The position numbers were made by a program, and so were the translations under genes. Below the pieces are notes generated by a model, which was not told the origin of the DNA, ran no database searches, and saw only the letters and a program-made list of their open reading frames with translations. From Adineta steineri (taxonomy: Eukaryota; Rotifera; Eurotatoria; Adinetida; Adinetidae), in assembly GCA_905250115.1 (NCBI GenBank), contig CAJNOI010000063.1, positions 57,554 through 121,553 on the forward strand: a stretch of 64,000 bases of DNA, written 5' to 3'. Shown in pieces: positions 51,410 to 63,056 of the stretch. Position 1 is the stretch's first letter. Each line of letters starts with the position of its first letter.

Positions 51410-54373
51410 ATGGCCGATTTTATATTAATAAATTTACGTTCACTTACACAACAAATAAAAGATCGATGTGGAATAAATAAGTTAGTTAAATAAAATAAAT
51501 AGTCTTGAATACATTTCTATGTTAAGGTCTCGACGAACATTTTTCATATTTATTCTTACTGCAACAATTATTTTTTATCTTCTATCCAAATGGACACCTC
51601 ATCGATCACAATACAAGAATAGTAAATAATTTTATTATCATACACATATATAAGATTCTTGTTTTTTGAATTTTCTTAGTTCTGTATGATGCATGTATTC
51701 AAGCAAGATTAGAAGAATTTTCCAATGATGCGACGGATATGAATGCTATTCTTAATCATGAACCCATTCAGTATGGAGAAATTGTTAGTCTACCATTTAC
51801 AGGTTAGTATTTACAACTAGAAAGTACTAAGGGTAGCCAAAAAGTTTTGCAAACAGCACTTTTTTGCTTATCGAAAGCTCGAAAACTTTTTCTTTTTTGT
51901 TATAAAAAGATAGGGCATTTTTTTTACACCTAACTCGTTATTAGATCTTAATCGATGAAATATTTTGTATTTCATTTTATTATCGTTAAATGCGTTGTAT
52001 TAAAAAATGAAATATATCACAAGATACAGCGTGAAAAGCTCTACAATTTATGCAGGACCACATTTTATAGTTGCACTCTTTTATTTTCAAAACAAGTAAA
52101 ATTCTGAGTGACCATATTTCGAGATTATGAAAGCTGGATCTTTTTTTGCTAAGAGCTATATTCGTTTTTACCCATATTATCTTCTTATAGTTCTTCTTTG
52201 TAAATTGTAGAGCTTTCTACGCTGCATGTTATCGTATATTTCATTTCTTACTACAACGCTTTCAAAGATGATAAAATGAGATACAAAATGTTTCATTCAT
52301 TAAGATCTAATAACGAGATAGGTGTAAAAAACAATCGTTTTTATCAAATTTTTATTACTATGATATTAGATGAATAGGGATCAAATAGCATAGAAAAATA
52401 GAGCAAAAAAGTGCTGTTTGCGAAACTTTTTGATTGCCCTTAGTAGAATTTATAATTCTGAGAGGCGAGAGATCTACGAAATATTTGAATTTGTTTGTAT
52501 TCTAGGCAATGGTTACATTGGTCTATCCCTTTCAATTCAATCTCATATTCAATTAATACCTGATGCTCGCAATTCATTTATATCTAGTGGTTATTCTCCT
52601 GTTATTCAAACTTCATCAAATATTTGGGAAGTTTCAAGTGCAAACATTATTCAAATGAATCATGGTGTTGTGAGACGTACTCAATGTTTTAAAATAAATG
52701 CAGAACGTTCAGCATATGTTACACATCTGTTATATGCACATCGTCGTCGTTCATCATTAATAATTCAAGAAATTGATATTGTAAATCCAAGTGAACAAAC
52801 ACTTGATCTTGATTTTCAACAGGAAAAATCTCCCGTAGATAATAATATAAAACAACTTGATAAACAAGATATTGAATTTGATTCATCAAAAGATAAATTT
52901 ATGATGATAACAAATCAAATACCACTTCGACAACATAATTCAATGATAGTAGTTATTATTACAAAGAAAATAGTATCTAAAAGTCATATTAAACCTGATG
53001 GGTATATTTTAATTTTAATCTTATTTTAGATAAAAATTCTTCTTCTTTTAATTTTTTAGTCAAGATAAACAAGTCATTTTAACTGTGACAAAATATTCTC
53101 AAATACTTACTGATGATTTATTATCAAATACAACTTATTTTAAACAATTGCAAAATACATTACAAAAACAAGCAAAAGATGAATTATATGAAGCATTAGC
53201 AATATCTCCAAAAATCTTATTAAAAGAACATATCGATACATGGTCATTAATATGGCAAAGTGGATTTTCAATAAGTCGTTCATTAGCACCGTCAGTTATG
53301 AATGGTGATGTGATAAATCGAACAATTTATTATGTTTTATGTTCAACACCTTCACCACTCTATGATTTAAATTTAGAAGAAACACAAAGAAATAAATTTA
53401 ATCAAAGTCTTTTTCAAATTGATCAATGTTATGAAAGTCATTCAACATTGTAAGAGCGAATCGTATTTATAAGAATTATGAAAACAAATTGCTATTTTTC
53501 TAGACTTGGTGATCGATTATGGCGTGCACCAGGTGATGATTTAGCTGTATCTCAATTATCACTTCTTTGGCGTTCAACATTATCTAAAAAAGGTTGTACT
53601 ACCTTAATGAAAAGTGGTATGTTTATATATTTTTCAAAAAAAACGAAAATATCTAAAATCTATTTTTGTTATTCAAGGTGTTAATGGTATGCTTCAATCA
53701 ATGTTAATTTCAATTGGTGGTATACGTTTTCGTAATCATCATCTTGAAATGATTTTAGATCCCAAAGAACTTCATCGTGATATGTTTTTTCGTTCAATAC
53801 ATTTTGGTAAACACTATCATGTAAATATAAGTATTACTGTTGCACATGATAATCGTGCTGTTATTGATGTATCAATTGATAATGAAAATGCTCAGGCATA
53901 TGCATGTGATGCCGGTTGTTTAGATTCATATACAAAACTTAGGTTTGTTTAGAGAAAAAAAACGAAACTCAAATAAACTATTTATTTATTCTATACAGTA
54001 CGAAACCTATTCGATTTCCTGTTAAAATGACAAATCCACCAACTGCTATTCTTTATATAACTGAAGATTTAGAATATATGACGCAATTAAAAGATACATT
54101 ACATGTTAAAGAAGTTGATATAGGTAATTAGAAACAAAAATATATATCAATATATATCTTATTTTTGTATTTTATTAAGCACCTCCACATGCACATGATG
54201 TACTTGCTTTACATCGACATGGTCATAAACTTGGTGGTTTACCAGTTATATTTTGGATAGCATTAGCATTTTTAATAGTTATTTTTCATTTATTTTTATT
54301 AAAAATTGTCCTCAATGAAATGGGATTTTTTAAATATTCATCATCAACACATACAAGAGCACGTATCCTATAA
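51410..54373 (+). CDS. KIAA2013: KIAA2013 homologue, single-pass membrane glycoprotein-like
   Basis: Nine exons (51410-51480, 51527-51621, 51680-51802, 52506-53001, 53060-53449, 53504-53616, 53678-53942, 53999-54123, 54180-54373) encode 623 residues in phase; the human protein has about 634. An N-terminal signal anchor ([16 protein letters not shown]) is followed by the conserved lumenal region: [21 protein letters not shown] and [18 protein letters not shown]. Next are YACDAGCLD, a C-terminal membrane helix ([20 protein letters not shown]) and a short tail. These blocks follow human KIAA2013 in order. Its function is not well established. Intron 3 is 703 bases because of a foldback transposon (51827-52443); all other introns are 46-63 bases. 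Confidence 0.9.
51827..52443. mobile_element. 617-base foldback MITE with TA target duplication
   Basis: CTAAGGGTAGCCAAAAAGTT at the left and AACTTTTTGATTGCCCTTAG at the right are terminal inverted repeats. Pairing continues inward for over 200 bases per arm, including CAAACAGCACTTTTTTGC/GCAAAAAAGTGCTGTTTG and the AGCTCTACAATTTA block. TA flanks both ends (51825-51826, 52444-52445), as in Tc1/mariner-type insertions. It has no coding capacity. It lies wholly within intron 3 of the KIAA2013 homologue. Confidence 0.85.
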
Positions 54374-54739
54374 ACATTGGCTTGTTTTTTTCCATTTATA
54401 TTTATATTTGTAATTAAAAGTTCTTTTCATTTTTTTTCATATTTTGTTCTGAATAGGTGGCGTTTTTCTTTTTTCTATTTCACGTTAAACGATAAAAGAT
54501 AATATATTACTTTTCATATAGGCAAATCATACTTTACTTTTATTGTTTCTTTGCTAAAGTTGAATGATTAATTCAACAACAAAATTTACATAGTATCCAC
54601 TTGTCTATTGTTCTTTTCAATTTGTTGTAATTGATGGTAAAAAATAATTTATTTCAATTGCCTTAGAGCAAAACACGATTCTATTTATATATAAAAAACA
54701 ACAAGTTTTCGTACAACAATACATAAATATTTTCAACAA
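54374..54739. other. Short intergenic region, KIAA2013 homologue to death-domain gene
   Basis: 366 AT-rich bases on the same strand. It holds the first gene's 3' UTR and the next gene's promoter. No motif stands out. Confidence 0.5.
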
Positions 54740-56782
54740 ATGAATATATATTCCTCATTTAAACAGATCTATGATTATGTTGAGAAATCACTTGATGAAT
54801 ATTCGAGATTGATTAATGATTTAGAAATTGATTATTATCAATGTTCGCCAACATCAATTGAATTTACATCAAGAAAACCTCGACCATTCTCTGTTACTAT
54901 ACTTCAAGCATGGTCACAACCATTAAATGAATTACATAAAACATATCTATCACATGATATTCGAAATATTGAAACGACATGTGAATTACTTGAAGCAGCA
55001 AAAACAGGTGTATTTCATAGATTTATTAAAGATGAAAGTATAATTTTAATGGAAAGAATTTCTCAGAAAATAGTCCAACAACTTAATTCAAATATTTTAA
55101 TATTAACAGATAAAATTGTTGATTGTATGAATTTAATGAAACAATATTTTCTATCATTTTATCATATTAAAAATATTCAATATATTATTCAGAATAGACA
55201 AAAAGAAGAATTACCTGTAAGTATCGAAGGAATTGATCTGAATTGAAAAATTGATTTTTTTCGTAGGATGAACATCTTGAAACAGCATATACATATGAAA
55301 AATCTCGTTGGTTACATATGTTTCAAGTTAATAAATCAGTGAAAGTTATACGTGAAATGTTAGAACGTATTCATACTACTGAAGGTGTTACATTTTCGAC
55401 ATTATCAAAAGAATGTCAAGAATTAGCTATTCGTTGTGATTGTACATCATTTCCATATATATTTGTATTACCTGAATGTTATTATGAAGCAAGACAAGCT
55501 TTAAATTCACTTCGTACATGGTTACATGATGACAGGAATTATACTGAATTTATTCAAAAGTAAATCGTCATAATTTATAAAAGAGAAAAAGAACAACTTA
55601 AGTTTCATTTAGATCTCTTGAATTACTTGATAAGAAATATCTTGAAGTAAAAAAAACATTTGAAATCAGTAAAACTCAACTAAGTCAAATTAAATATCGG
55701 GTATTAAAACCAACATCGATAATTCTTGATAATATTTCTTTTTTAGACTCAAACCTATGGTATTCAATTAATTAAATTTGAACAAGAAAATGAAATAAAT
55801 AAAAATAAATATAAAGAATTTCAAACAAGTTTTCATTTAAAAGAAAATGAATATACTTCAAAATATTTAAAATATGACTTATATGTAAAAGAATTGAATA
55901 AATTATATCAACAATCTAATGATATACAAAATAATATCTTAATGAAAACTTTTCAAAACGATATAAAACATATTTCAAATGAATTACCGAAATTAAAATT
56001 ACAAGTTGATCTCATACAAACAGGTATGAATTCGTTTCAAGAACGTGAAAGAAAATTAATTGAAATGCAGAATAAACATAAAAACATGGAAAAAGATATT
56101 CAATTAGCTTTAGAAAATAAAATTCATCAAGAAAATAATTTAAATCGTATAGAAAAATGTCGTGATATTATTCGAAATATTTATAAATGTCGAAAAAAAA
56201 ATAATTTAATACAAAAAATTTTCTATGATTTACCAATAGCTTCTAATGATAATGGTAAGATTATAATATCGAATTTAAAAAATAAATAATAAACTATTAT
56301 TTTCTCTTTAGATGATCTTTCTAAAGCACTATGCATTGTATCAAAATGTATTGGTCGTGATTGGAATCTACTCTATTGGAATTTACCGTTTTATCCAAAG
56401 CGTGGTCAAGAAGAATTATACAATGATATAAAATATATTAATGAAAAATATTATCGTGGAGATGTTTTTCAAGTAAATATTTCGTTTCTAATCGTTTACT
56501 ATTGATATTTTTATCTAGGATCAAGCAATCGAAATATTAAATAAATGGCGACGATATCATACACGAGCAAAAATAGATGATCTTATTCATGGACTTCAAC
56601 AAATTCATCGTTTAGATATAATAAAATTAATTGAAGAAGATATAATTAAACCAAAACTATTATTAAATGTTTGTCATGAAGAAATTGATCCACGAAAAAA
56701 AGAAATTGAAGATTTAAATCAAAAACTTATTCGATTATTTGATAAAATACGAAATAATACTACGATTTCAGTAGAAACATAG
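54740..56782 (+). CDS. Coiled-coil protein with a C-terminal death domain
   Basis: Six exons (54740-55216, 55267-55559, 55613-55700, 55747-56254, 56312-56472, 56519-56782) encode 596 residues in phase. The N-terminal 270 residues are helical and unrecognised. They are followed by a long coiled coil (exons 3-4, rich in Lys, Glu, Asn and Gln). Exons 5-6 form a death domain. IGRDWNLLYWNLPF is the conserved helix 2-3 block, followed by an N-D-I-x-x-I segment, AIEILNKWRRYH and IDDLIHGLQQIHRLDIIKLI. Death domains assemble signalling complexes by homotypic contact in apoptosis and innate immunity. No caspase, TIR or kinase domain is present, so the protein looks like an adaptor. Orthology to a named protein is not claimed. 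Confidence 0.75.
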
Positions 56783-57281
56783 ATTCGTTCAATAATTAAA
56801 CTCATTACTTTTAACATCAGTTCATAAATTTTTATTGTTTACCAATTATTCTTTTCTTATTTGAATGATGAAGATAAATCAAATAAATTAATACAATACT
56901 TAAATATCTTAAAAAGAAGTTTGATCTCTTAACTCTCACCCTTACCGACAATCTTCTACCTGTTATTTTAACATCATTTGAAAAAAATCTTTCGTTTGTA
57001 TTCTTTTGTCAACAGAAGCACGCTGTACATGTCTTTGCTCTTTGAGAAGTGTGCTGAAAAGTAAAATGAATTTATGTTTGTTTTTTCTTTCGCTTGGCCG
57101 ATTGTAATAAGTATACATTCATTTTTTGTTCTCTTTCTCACACAAAAGCGAAAAAAACAAGATTATATATTTTGTCTTTACTTCGACAATTTCAGATCGA
57201 TAATCTTTTTATTTCGTATATATTTCGAAACGTCAATACATAAGGTAAGGAGATTCTCTACTTTGATCAATATTCATAGAA
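56783..57281. other. Intergenic, death-domain gene to B-box gene
   Basis: No gene is seen. Open frames here are short and T-rich. Confidence 0.5.
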
Positions 57282-58100
57282 ATGGCAAAATCAAATCAAT
57301 GTTCTACTTGTCAAAAGCCAACAGGAGTAATGCATTGTATAGGTTGTGATCGTTACTTCTGTACAAAGGATTTCAGAAGTCATCGTGAAATATTATTTAC
57401 TGAGATGGAACAACTCATTGAAGAACGTAATAAACTACAAGAGAAAATTAACACGACAGCAAAACCAAACAACTCAAGCGATCCAGTTATTGAAGACATC
57501 AATGCATGGGAGAGGATTACAATTGAAAGAGTGAAGCAAACAGCGGAATCTGCACGTCAACAGGCTAATGAGTTGATGACTTCAAAATCCGTGAAAACTA
57601 CAAATGAATTCAAAGGCTTCTCAGACGAGTTAGCTGATTTGAAAGAAACTGAGGATTATGTTGAACATGATTTAATAAGACTTCAAGAAAAGATCATTCA
57701 ACTTAATTTAGACTTGACTCAACTTTCGCAAGGAACTAGACTTGAGCTGAATAGAGAAGAAAGTGAAAGAATAAACTGGAATTATATTATCTATGTTCAA
57801 GAAAAACCTATCGAATTTGAACGTCAACAAACACGAACAATAATGGCAGGTATGTTTCTGATGTGGATGTGGGTGTAGATGGAAGTCAGTGCTAATATAA
57901 GCAAAGATGAGACACTAACACCCCATCCACGCACACCCTCAAGATATTAAGTTTTAATAAATAATACATATTTTCATTTAGATATCGCACGAGCAGTGGC
58001 ATCACTTAATCAAAGCCAACTTGATTGTTCTTACCATTTATTCTACATGTCATCCTGCTTCGAGATTTTCTTGTGTAATATTTTGTTTGTATCAAAGTAA
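57282..58100 (+). CDS. B-box-like zinc finger / coiled-coil protein of rotifer type, short
   Basis: Exons 57282-57849 and 57982-58100 encode about 228 residues. The N-terminus has a B-box-like zinc knuckle: CSTCQKPTGVMHCIGCDRYF, then CTKDFRSHREILF. About 150 residues of coiled coil follow. This layout is frequent in bdelloids, where a C-terminal NHL or similar repeat region often follows (general knowledge). Here the second exon adds only about 40 residues before a stop, with no NHL repeats. The gene is therefore short or truncated, or the intron model is wrong. The intron contains a TGTGGG-type inverted repeat. Confidence 0.6.
57861..57950. repeat. TGTGGG-type inverted repeat in the B-box gene intron
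   Basis: GATGTGGATGTGGGTGTAGA near the left end faces CCATCCACGCACACCC near the right end. The element fills most of the 132-base intron. Confidence 0.5.
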
Positions 58101-59264
58101 ATTAATGAACGTGATATTCGTGGTCGAGCTTGTGCACGATGTACAGATCATTCATATTACAACAAGTTTTGCGTTATACATTTTATTTTACATTGCTAAT
58201 ACAAAATAGACAATATTAGTTGAACAAAACTTTGGTAGATGTTCTTATCATTATTTATGTTAGATGTGATATTTAATATAGTGTATTAATTTGGCACTTC
58301 TGATTTAACGTAACTAAATATATATGAACAATATGCTGATGTGCAATATTTATTTAATGTGTCACCTTCTATAAATAGTGAAAATGGAACTTCTGCGGAT
58401 GCTATGAGTAAGATAGATGCATATATCTATTGGTAAATAATTATTCATTAACTCCATACTATTTTAATAGATTCATCAACTACAAATAGATTTCAAAATA
58501 ACAATATAATAATGAACAAGTTTATTATTAAAAATATTCATTATTCATACCATCCTGAAGGTCTAAATGTGTTTGTTATCTTCATCGGAAAGTAAGTAAA
58601 ATAGGTAATTGTAATCGTGACAAAAATGCGATAGATTTAGCGTATTCATTTGTCCTATGATTTGTATATCATATCAAACCCAACATTTGAATTCAAAAGA
58701 ATGAAAATTAAAACACAATATGATTATTTAATTTCTATTCATCTATTCTATCATATTCGCTGATATAAATTGTTGACTATCTTTCACTCTAGGAAACATA
58801 AATGTACAATAAAACTTCCGTTATGATGATTCATCTAATGAGCGATTCTCTAGGGCTCGAAGCATTTCATATCATTACAATTATAGTCAATGAAGAAACT
58901 GAATAGAATTATCGTTAATGTCATTTATGACTTATGTCATTTTGAATCTGCAGTGAATGTTGAAATTGTATGTTCAAACAGAAAAAAGTAAGTATACAAC
59001 ATAATGATATGATGCATTCGTGTGTTTCATATTCTCTATCGGTTGCCATGCTACGATTATTGCTTCAGAGACAGTAGTATTAATGAATATATGTATGGTG
59101 AAAGTTATTCATTTTCTGTGTGATCATACATGATCGAATCAAGAGATCATTAATAGCAAGCATCTCGGTGAATTAGTGGCCAAGACCATGCCACTTGTTG
59201 TTCAAAGTGTTCATTTAGTATTTGTTCTTTTATCAAGTCACTATCCTGTTCTTCCGCGTTTAAA
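58101..59264. other. Gene-poor region with weak exon-like fragments
   Basis: Several short forward frames end in strong GTAAGT donors. One at about 58471-58591 runs between ATTTTAATAG and GTAAGTAA and reads ...IHYSYHPEGLNVFVIF. Another ends near 59267 and reads HLGELVAKTMPLVV and onwards. They do not join into one long frame, so they may be remnants of a decayed gene or chance. Confidence 0.3.
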
Positions 59265-59900
59265 ATGAGCGAAGTAAGTAAATAGAACTGTAATAAAAAG
59301 TATTCATTTGACATCTGACTTGTGAATTATTTAATTAACTTATTCTTCACTTTATCAGCAGTAAACTAATTGAACAGAACTCTATTGAGTAATATTCATT
59401 TATCATGTAATTGATGTTTATTTGACTAACTAATATTCGTCACTTGATCATCATCAAAACAAATGAAGAAAACTCTCTTGAAAAGTATTCATTTGTCATA
59501 TCAATTGTGGATTATTTAACTAACTTATACTGTTCACTTTATCAGCAGTAAAACAAATGAACAAAACTGTGATGAAAAATATTCATTTTTCATGTGATTT
59601 ATAGATTATTTGGCTAACTAATATTCTTCACCCAATCATCAATAAAACAAATGAACAGAATTGTCATGAAAAGTATTCGTTCCTCGTGTGATTTGTGGAT
59701 CAATTGACTAACTAATGTGCTTAACTTTATCATCAGTAAAACAAATGAATAGAACTCTCCTAAAAAGTATCCATTTGTCATGTGATTGGTCAATTATTTG
59801 ATTAACTAATATTCTTCACCTTATCATCAATAAAACAGATGAACGGAACTCTCCTAGAAACTATTTATTTGTGATGAGATTGTCAACCATTCAAATTAAC
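59265..59900. repeat. Minisatellite, 94-base period, about 6.7 copies
   Basis: The core AAACAAATGAACAGAACTCT recurs with variants at 59363, 59457, 59551, 59645, 59739 and 59833, exactly 94 bases apart each time. A degenerate first unit is near 59269. Each unit contains AAAAGTATTCATTTGTCATG and ends TTCTTCACTTTATCATCAGT. Units are perhaps 80-90% alike. No conserved open frame crosses it. Confidence 0.9.
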
Positions 59901-60185
59901 AAATCGGATTTTCTTCAAAGAGAGATGAATATATGTATAGAATGGTGTCTGTCAGTGCAAGCAGACTGTATAGTGTGACATTTATTGTATGTTATTGCAA
60001 AAATAAAGAAGGCAATGTTTAGAGTGTAGTTTTAATATCTAGACTAGTCAAAATTTAAAAAGAAGAGAAAAAGTAGCCTTTTAATGGTAATTGGTTGTAG
60101 CAATTCTCATTACTTGCAAAATGAAAAAGTGTATCGTGAGAAAATGGATATCAAATATCTATGTATGATCTTAATTTGATGATTG

Positions 60186-60242
60186 TAGGATGTGGGTATG
60201 GATCTAGATAAAGAGACAACACCCACACTCACCCTATCTATC
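60186..60242. repeat. TGTGGG-type inverted repeat
   Basis: GTAGGATGTGGGTATGGATC at the left faces CAACACCCACACTCACCCTA at the right. Confidence 0.5.
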
Positions 60243-60649
60243 AGATGAAAAATAATATCAAATTGCTTCTAGTTTTATTATAAAGTATAGGGATCAAATA
60301 TAAATTTATTTGACATTCTTATTTTATCGCAGAATAATAGGATAAAATAGTTGATAGACGCTTTTCTTTTTTACGAATAAAAATAATCAAATGAGTTTTA
60401 ATCTTTCTCTCTTTGTTCAAATATTTCAGTAAAAATAATTGACTTCTTACAGATTTATTTTAATGTTATTCCACAACATTCAACAAAACATGTGAGTCAT
60501 ATATTTATATTGTTTCATCGATAAATGTTGCCGTCCTACAACGAAGAAGCAAAAGAGCGATGTAATATATTGTTTATATTCTTTGAACAAAATCATACGA
60601 AACAATGAAACAGCAAATAATATCGATCAGGTGTGCTTTCATTCCATTT

Positions 60650-60712
60650 GAAAGTGTGGATGAGACAGTTAAATGGATATACATATTGATATTTTCTCAC
60701 ACCCATACAACA
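60650..60712. repeat. TGTGGG-type inverted repeat, degenerate
   Basis: AAAGTGTGGATGAGACAG at the left faces CTCACACCCATACAAC at the right, an imperfect match to the same family. Confidence 0.35.
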
Positions 60713-61204
60713 CCAAAATAATGATTTAGTAACAAGAAAAACCAGTCTGTAAAGGTTAATAACAATTTACCGAGAAAATGTCTCCATGTTCTCATTATCT
60801 TGAGATCTAATTGTTAAACTTATCTTGAGATCTGATTGTTAAACTTATCTGAAATCGATCGATTAGATTTGTCATTAGTTTATCTTTATCAGATAATTAT
60901 CTATTCCATATAAAATAAAAACAATCACTACGACTGAAGTTTTTCAAAATGTCAAAATTCCATGAAAATTAAAAGTCGAATTAGTTCGATTGAAATAAAT
61001 TTGCAGCTGTTTCATTGAAAAATATTTATTTTCGTAACTATTTTATTTCTGATATCTCAATTTGTTTCATCGAAAAATCTATTTGTAGTTTCATTAAATA
61101 AATTTTTCTTTGTTTCCATATAACTTCTTTTATTGATTTCAGCACGATCCCTATCATATCTTCTATCAGTTATAAATTCTTATAGTTGTATTATTATGGA
61201 CTTG

Positions 61205-61275
61205 TTGAGGAAGTAGAAGAGGTGGATGTAGGTGCGGATAAAGAAAAGTTGAATGCATATCCACACCCTCAAGAT
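61205..61275. repeat. TGTGGG-type inverted repeat
   Basis: GGTGGATGTAGGTGCGGATA at the left faces TATCCACACCCTCAAGATTC at the right. The ending CACACCCTCAAGAT also closes the copy at 57861-57950. Confidence 0.45.
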
Positions 61276-62594
61276 TCTTTATCAGGTAATGTGTTGTCAT
61301 GAGTATCTGAAGAAGAAGAAAAGAAATGTTTCTTTATCAGAAATAACGATTCATTTTAGAGTCGCGTATGTTATATTCAAACTTTGAAAGAATATTTCTC
61401 CTATTTTTCTTCGACAAAATATTTGAAGAAAGAAACGACGTGTCATCTACTTAGTTTTTTTAGCTTAATCATAGAGATTCAGTTTCCTATTGAGAAAAAG
61501 TTAAATTTTTGTTGTCATCATTGTTTTATTAATATGCAATTCTCTTCTTGTGAAACAACGTAGTTTATATTACGGTGATTATAATAGAGTCTACATGATT
61601 CTACAGGCTCTCTATTTCTTGTTCTGTTTACATACAACACCATAGCAACATACAATAAATAAAAGAAAAATAAGAGTGATATTTACTTGATGAATTATTT
61701 TTTATTGAGAAAAAAGTACATTAGAATATGTTGTGATGATAAATCAATATTTAACTAACTTTGGAATACTAAAAATGCTGTTTGTTTTAATTTGTCTAAT
61801 AAATAGGATGTGAACGCTATTCTACACAAATATAAAACTCACTTGTTTGGATCATTTTCAGATTGATGAAGAAAAAATGATTATCTATTAATTTATAAAT
61901 TATAATCAATCAAAAATGGAAGAATAACAAAAAAGAGAGATTTTCGAAATGTTCTTATACTTTGTGTTATAGAAACTTAAGTCGAGTTTGTTTGATTTTG
62001 AAGAAGTGTTCAGTTGGTATTATCTGATAAAGCAGCTCATCTAATTATTCTTCGTTTAGATATTAAAGATTGACTTTATTCTATATGAATGATGTGACAG
62101 TTCACTGATATATTATTTAGTCGATCAGATACATTTGAAGTATTCAGATTTGCATGTACAAATAAATTTTAATTGAATTATTTTTTTTATAAAAAATTTC
62201 ATCTGCAACTAGATGTTGATTATATTTTCTTTTCAATTTCATTTTTGTTAGACTAATCGTTCTTTATATTTTTCATCTTTCATATAACTCAAAAGCACTA
62301 TTGATAAATATATTTGTCCTCAAATAACATTTAAACACGTAGGAAAATCATCTCTCCGAATAAATAAATATTTTTGAAAATAAAAAAAGACCTAACTACT
62401 TTTGTTGATTCAATTGATAAAATGAATTCTGGAAAAAAGACGTCGGGACTGTTTTTCCGCGAGATTGATGAAATAAATCCTGGGGGAAAAAATATGCAGT
62501 ACCGACTGAAACGAGAAAAAAGAATTTATTGCTCGATAAATACTTCGTTTTCTATTATAGATTGAATTGATTTGATCAACTTAGAATCTGGTAT

Positions 62595-63056
62595 ATGATG
62601 GCTTCAACAAGAGTCTGTTTATGGCTTTTATTTATAATTATGACACAAGTAGTCGGAGAAGATACAGAATCAATAATAATGTCTTTAATGATTAATTCCA
62701 AGTTTCAATGTGCAAATACAACTTGTTTATCATTCAATAATGTTATTACATCAAACATTAGGAATTGTCAAGTAGCCTGTTTAACTCAAAGTCAATGCAG
62801 AGCAGCAACGTTTCATCGATCAACTTCTAATTGTGAACTATTTGGTAATATCTTGAACCAAAATGGAAATATGTTGGCTGATGTGGATACTACAAGTATG
62901 AGTGTTATTAGTGAAACACGATTTCCATCGGGTCAGTATAAATACAGCAAGTTTAGAAGAAAATATGTCACTGAGAGAGACAATTTATTTTCTAGAAAAA
63001 TAATTTCAAGTTATCGAGAGTTAAGACAATTTGACGAAAATATTAGATGCATTTGA
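62595..63056 (+). CDS. Secreted PAN/apple-domain protein of rotifer type (possibly incomplete)
   Basis: An uninterrupted frame of 153 residues starting MMASTRVCLWLLFIIMTQVV, a signal peptide. A PAN/apple-like region follows: CQVACLTQSQCRAATFHRST, then NCELFGNI and a threonine/serine-rich end at about residue 115 (SVISETRFPSG). I know this layout from secreted bdelloid proteins, where it often precedes low-complexity or NHL repeats. Here the frame runs on for about 40 basic residues and stops. There is a candidate donor at the SG codon (GGTCAGTATA). The real protein may therefore splice onward or be truncated. Predicted role: extracellular carbohydrate or protein binding. Confidence 0.6.
   Translation: MMASTRVCLWLLFIIMTQVVGEDTESIIMSLMINSKFQCANTTCLSFNNVITSNIRNCQVACLTQSQCRAATFHRSTSNCELFGNILNQNGNMLADVDTTSMSVISETRFPSGQYKYSKFRRKYVTERDNLFSRKIISSYRELRQFDENIRCI

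Larger units (their letters stand above)
59901..62594. other. Gene-poor region with dispersed TGTGGG hairpins
   Basis: No gene is seen over 2.7 kb. It has three TGTGGG-type inverted repeats (60186-60242, 60650-60712, 61205-61275). A direct repeat of about 26 bases is near 60802-60850 (TTATCTTGAGATCTRATTGT). Confidence 0.5.

Noticed and set aside
59265-59900. CRISPR-like array
   Set aside because: The whole 94-base unit repeats without unique spacers, in a eukaryotic genome. It is a minisatellite.
62374-62565. Small basic frame before the PAN gene
   Set aside because: It starts at TTG, has no motif and lies in AT-rich intergenic DNA.
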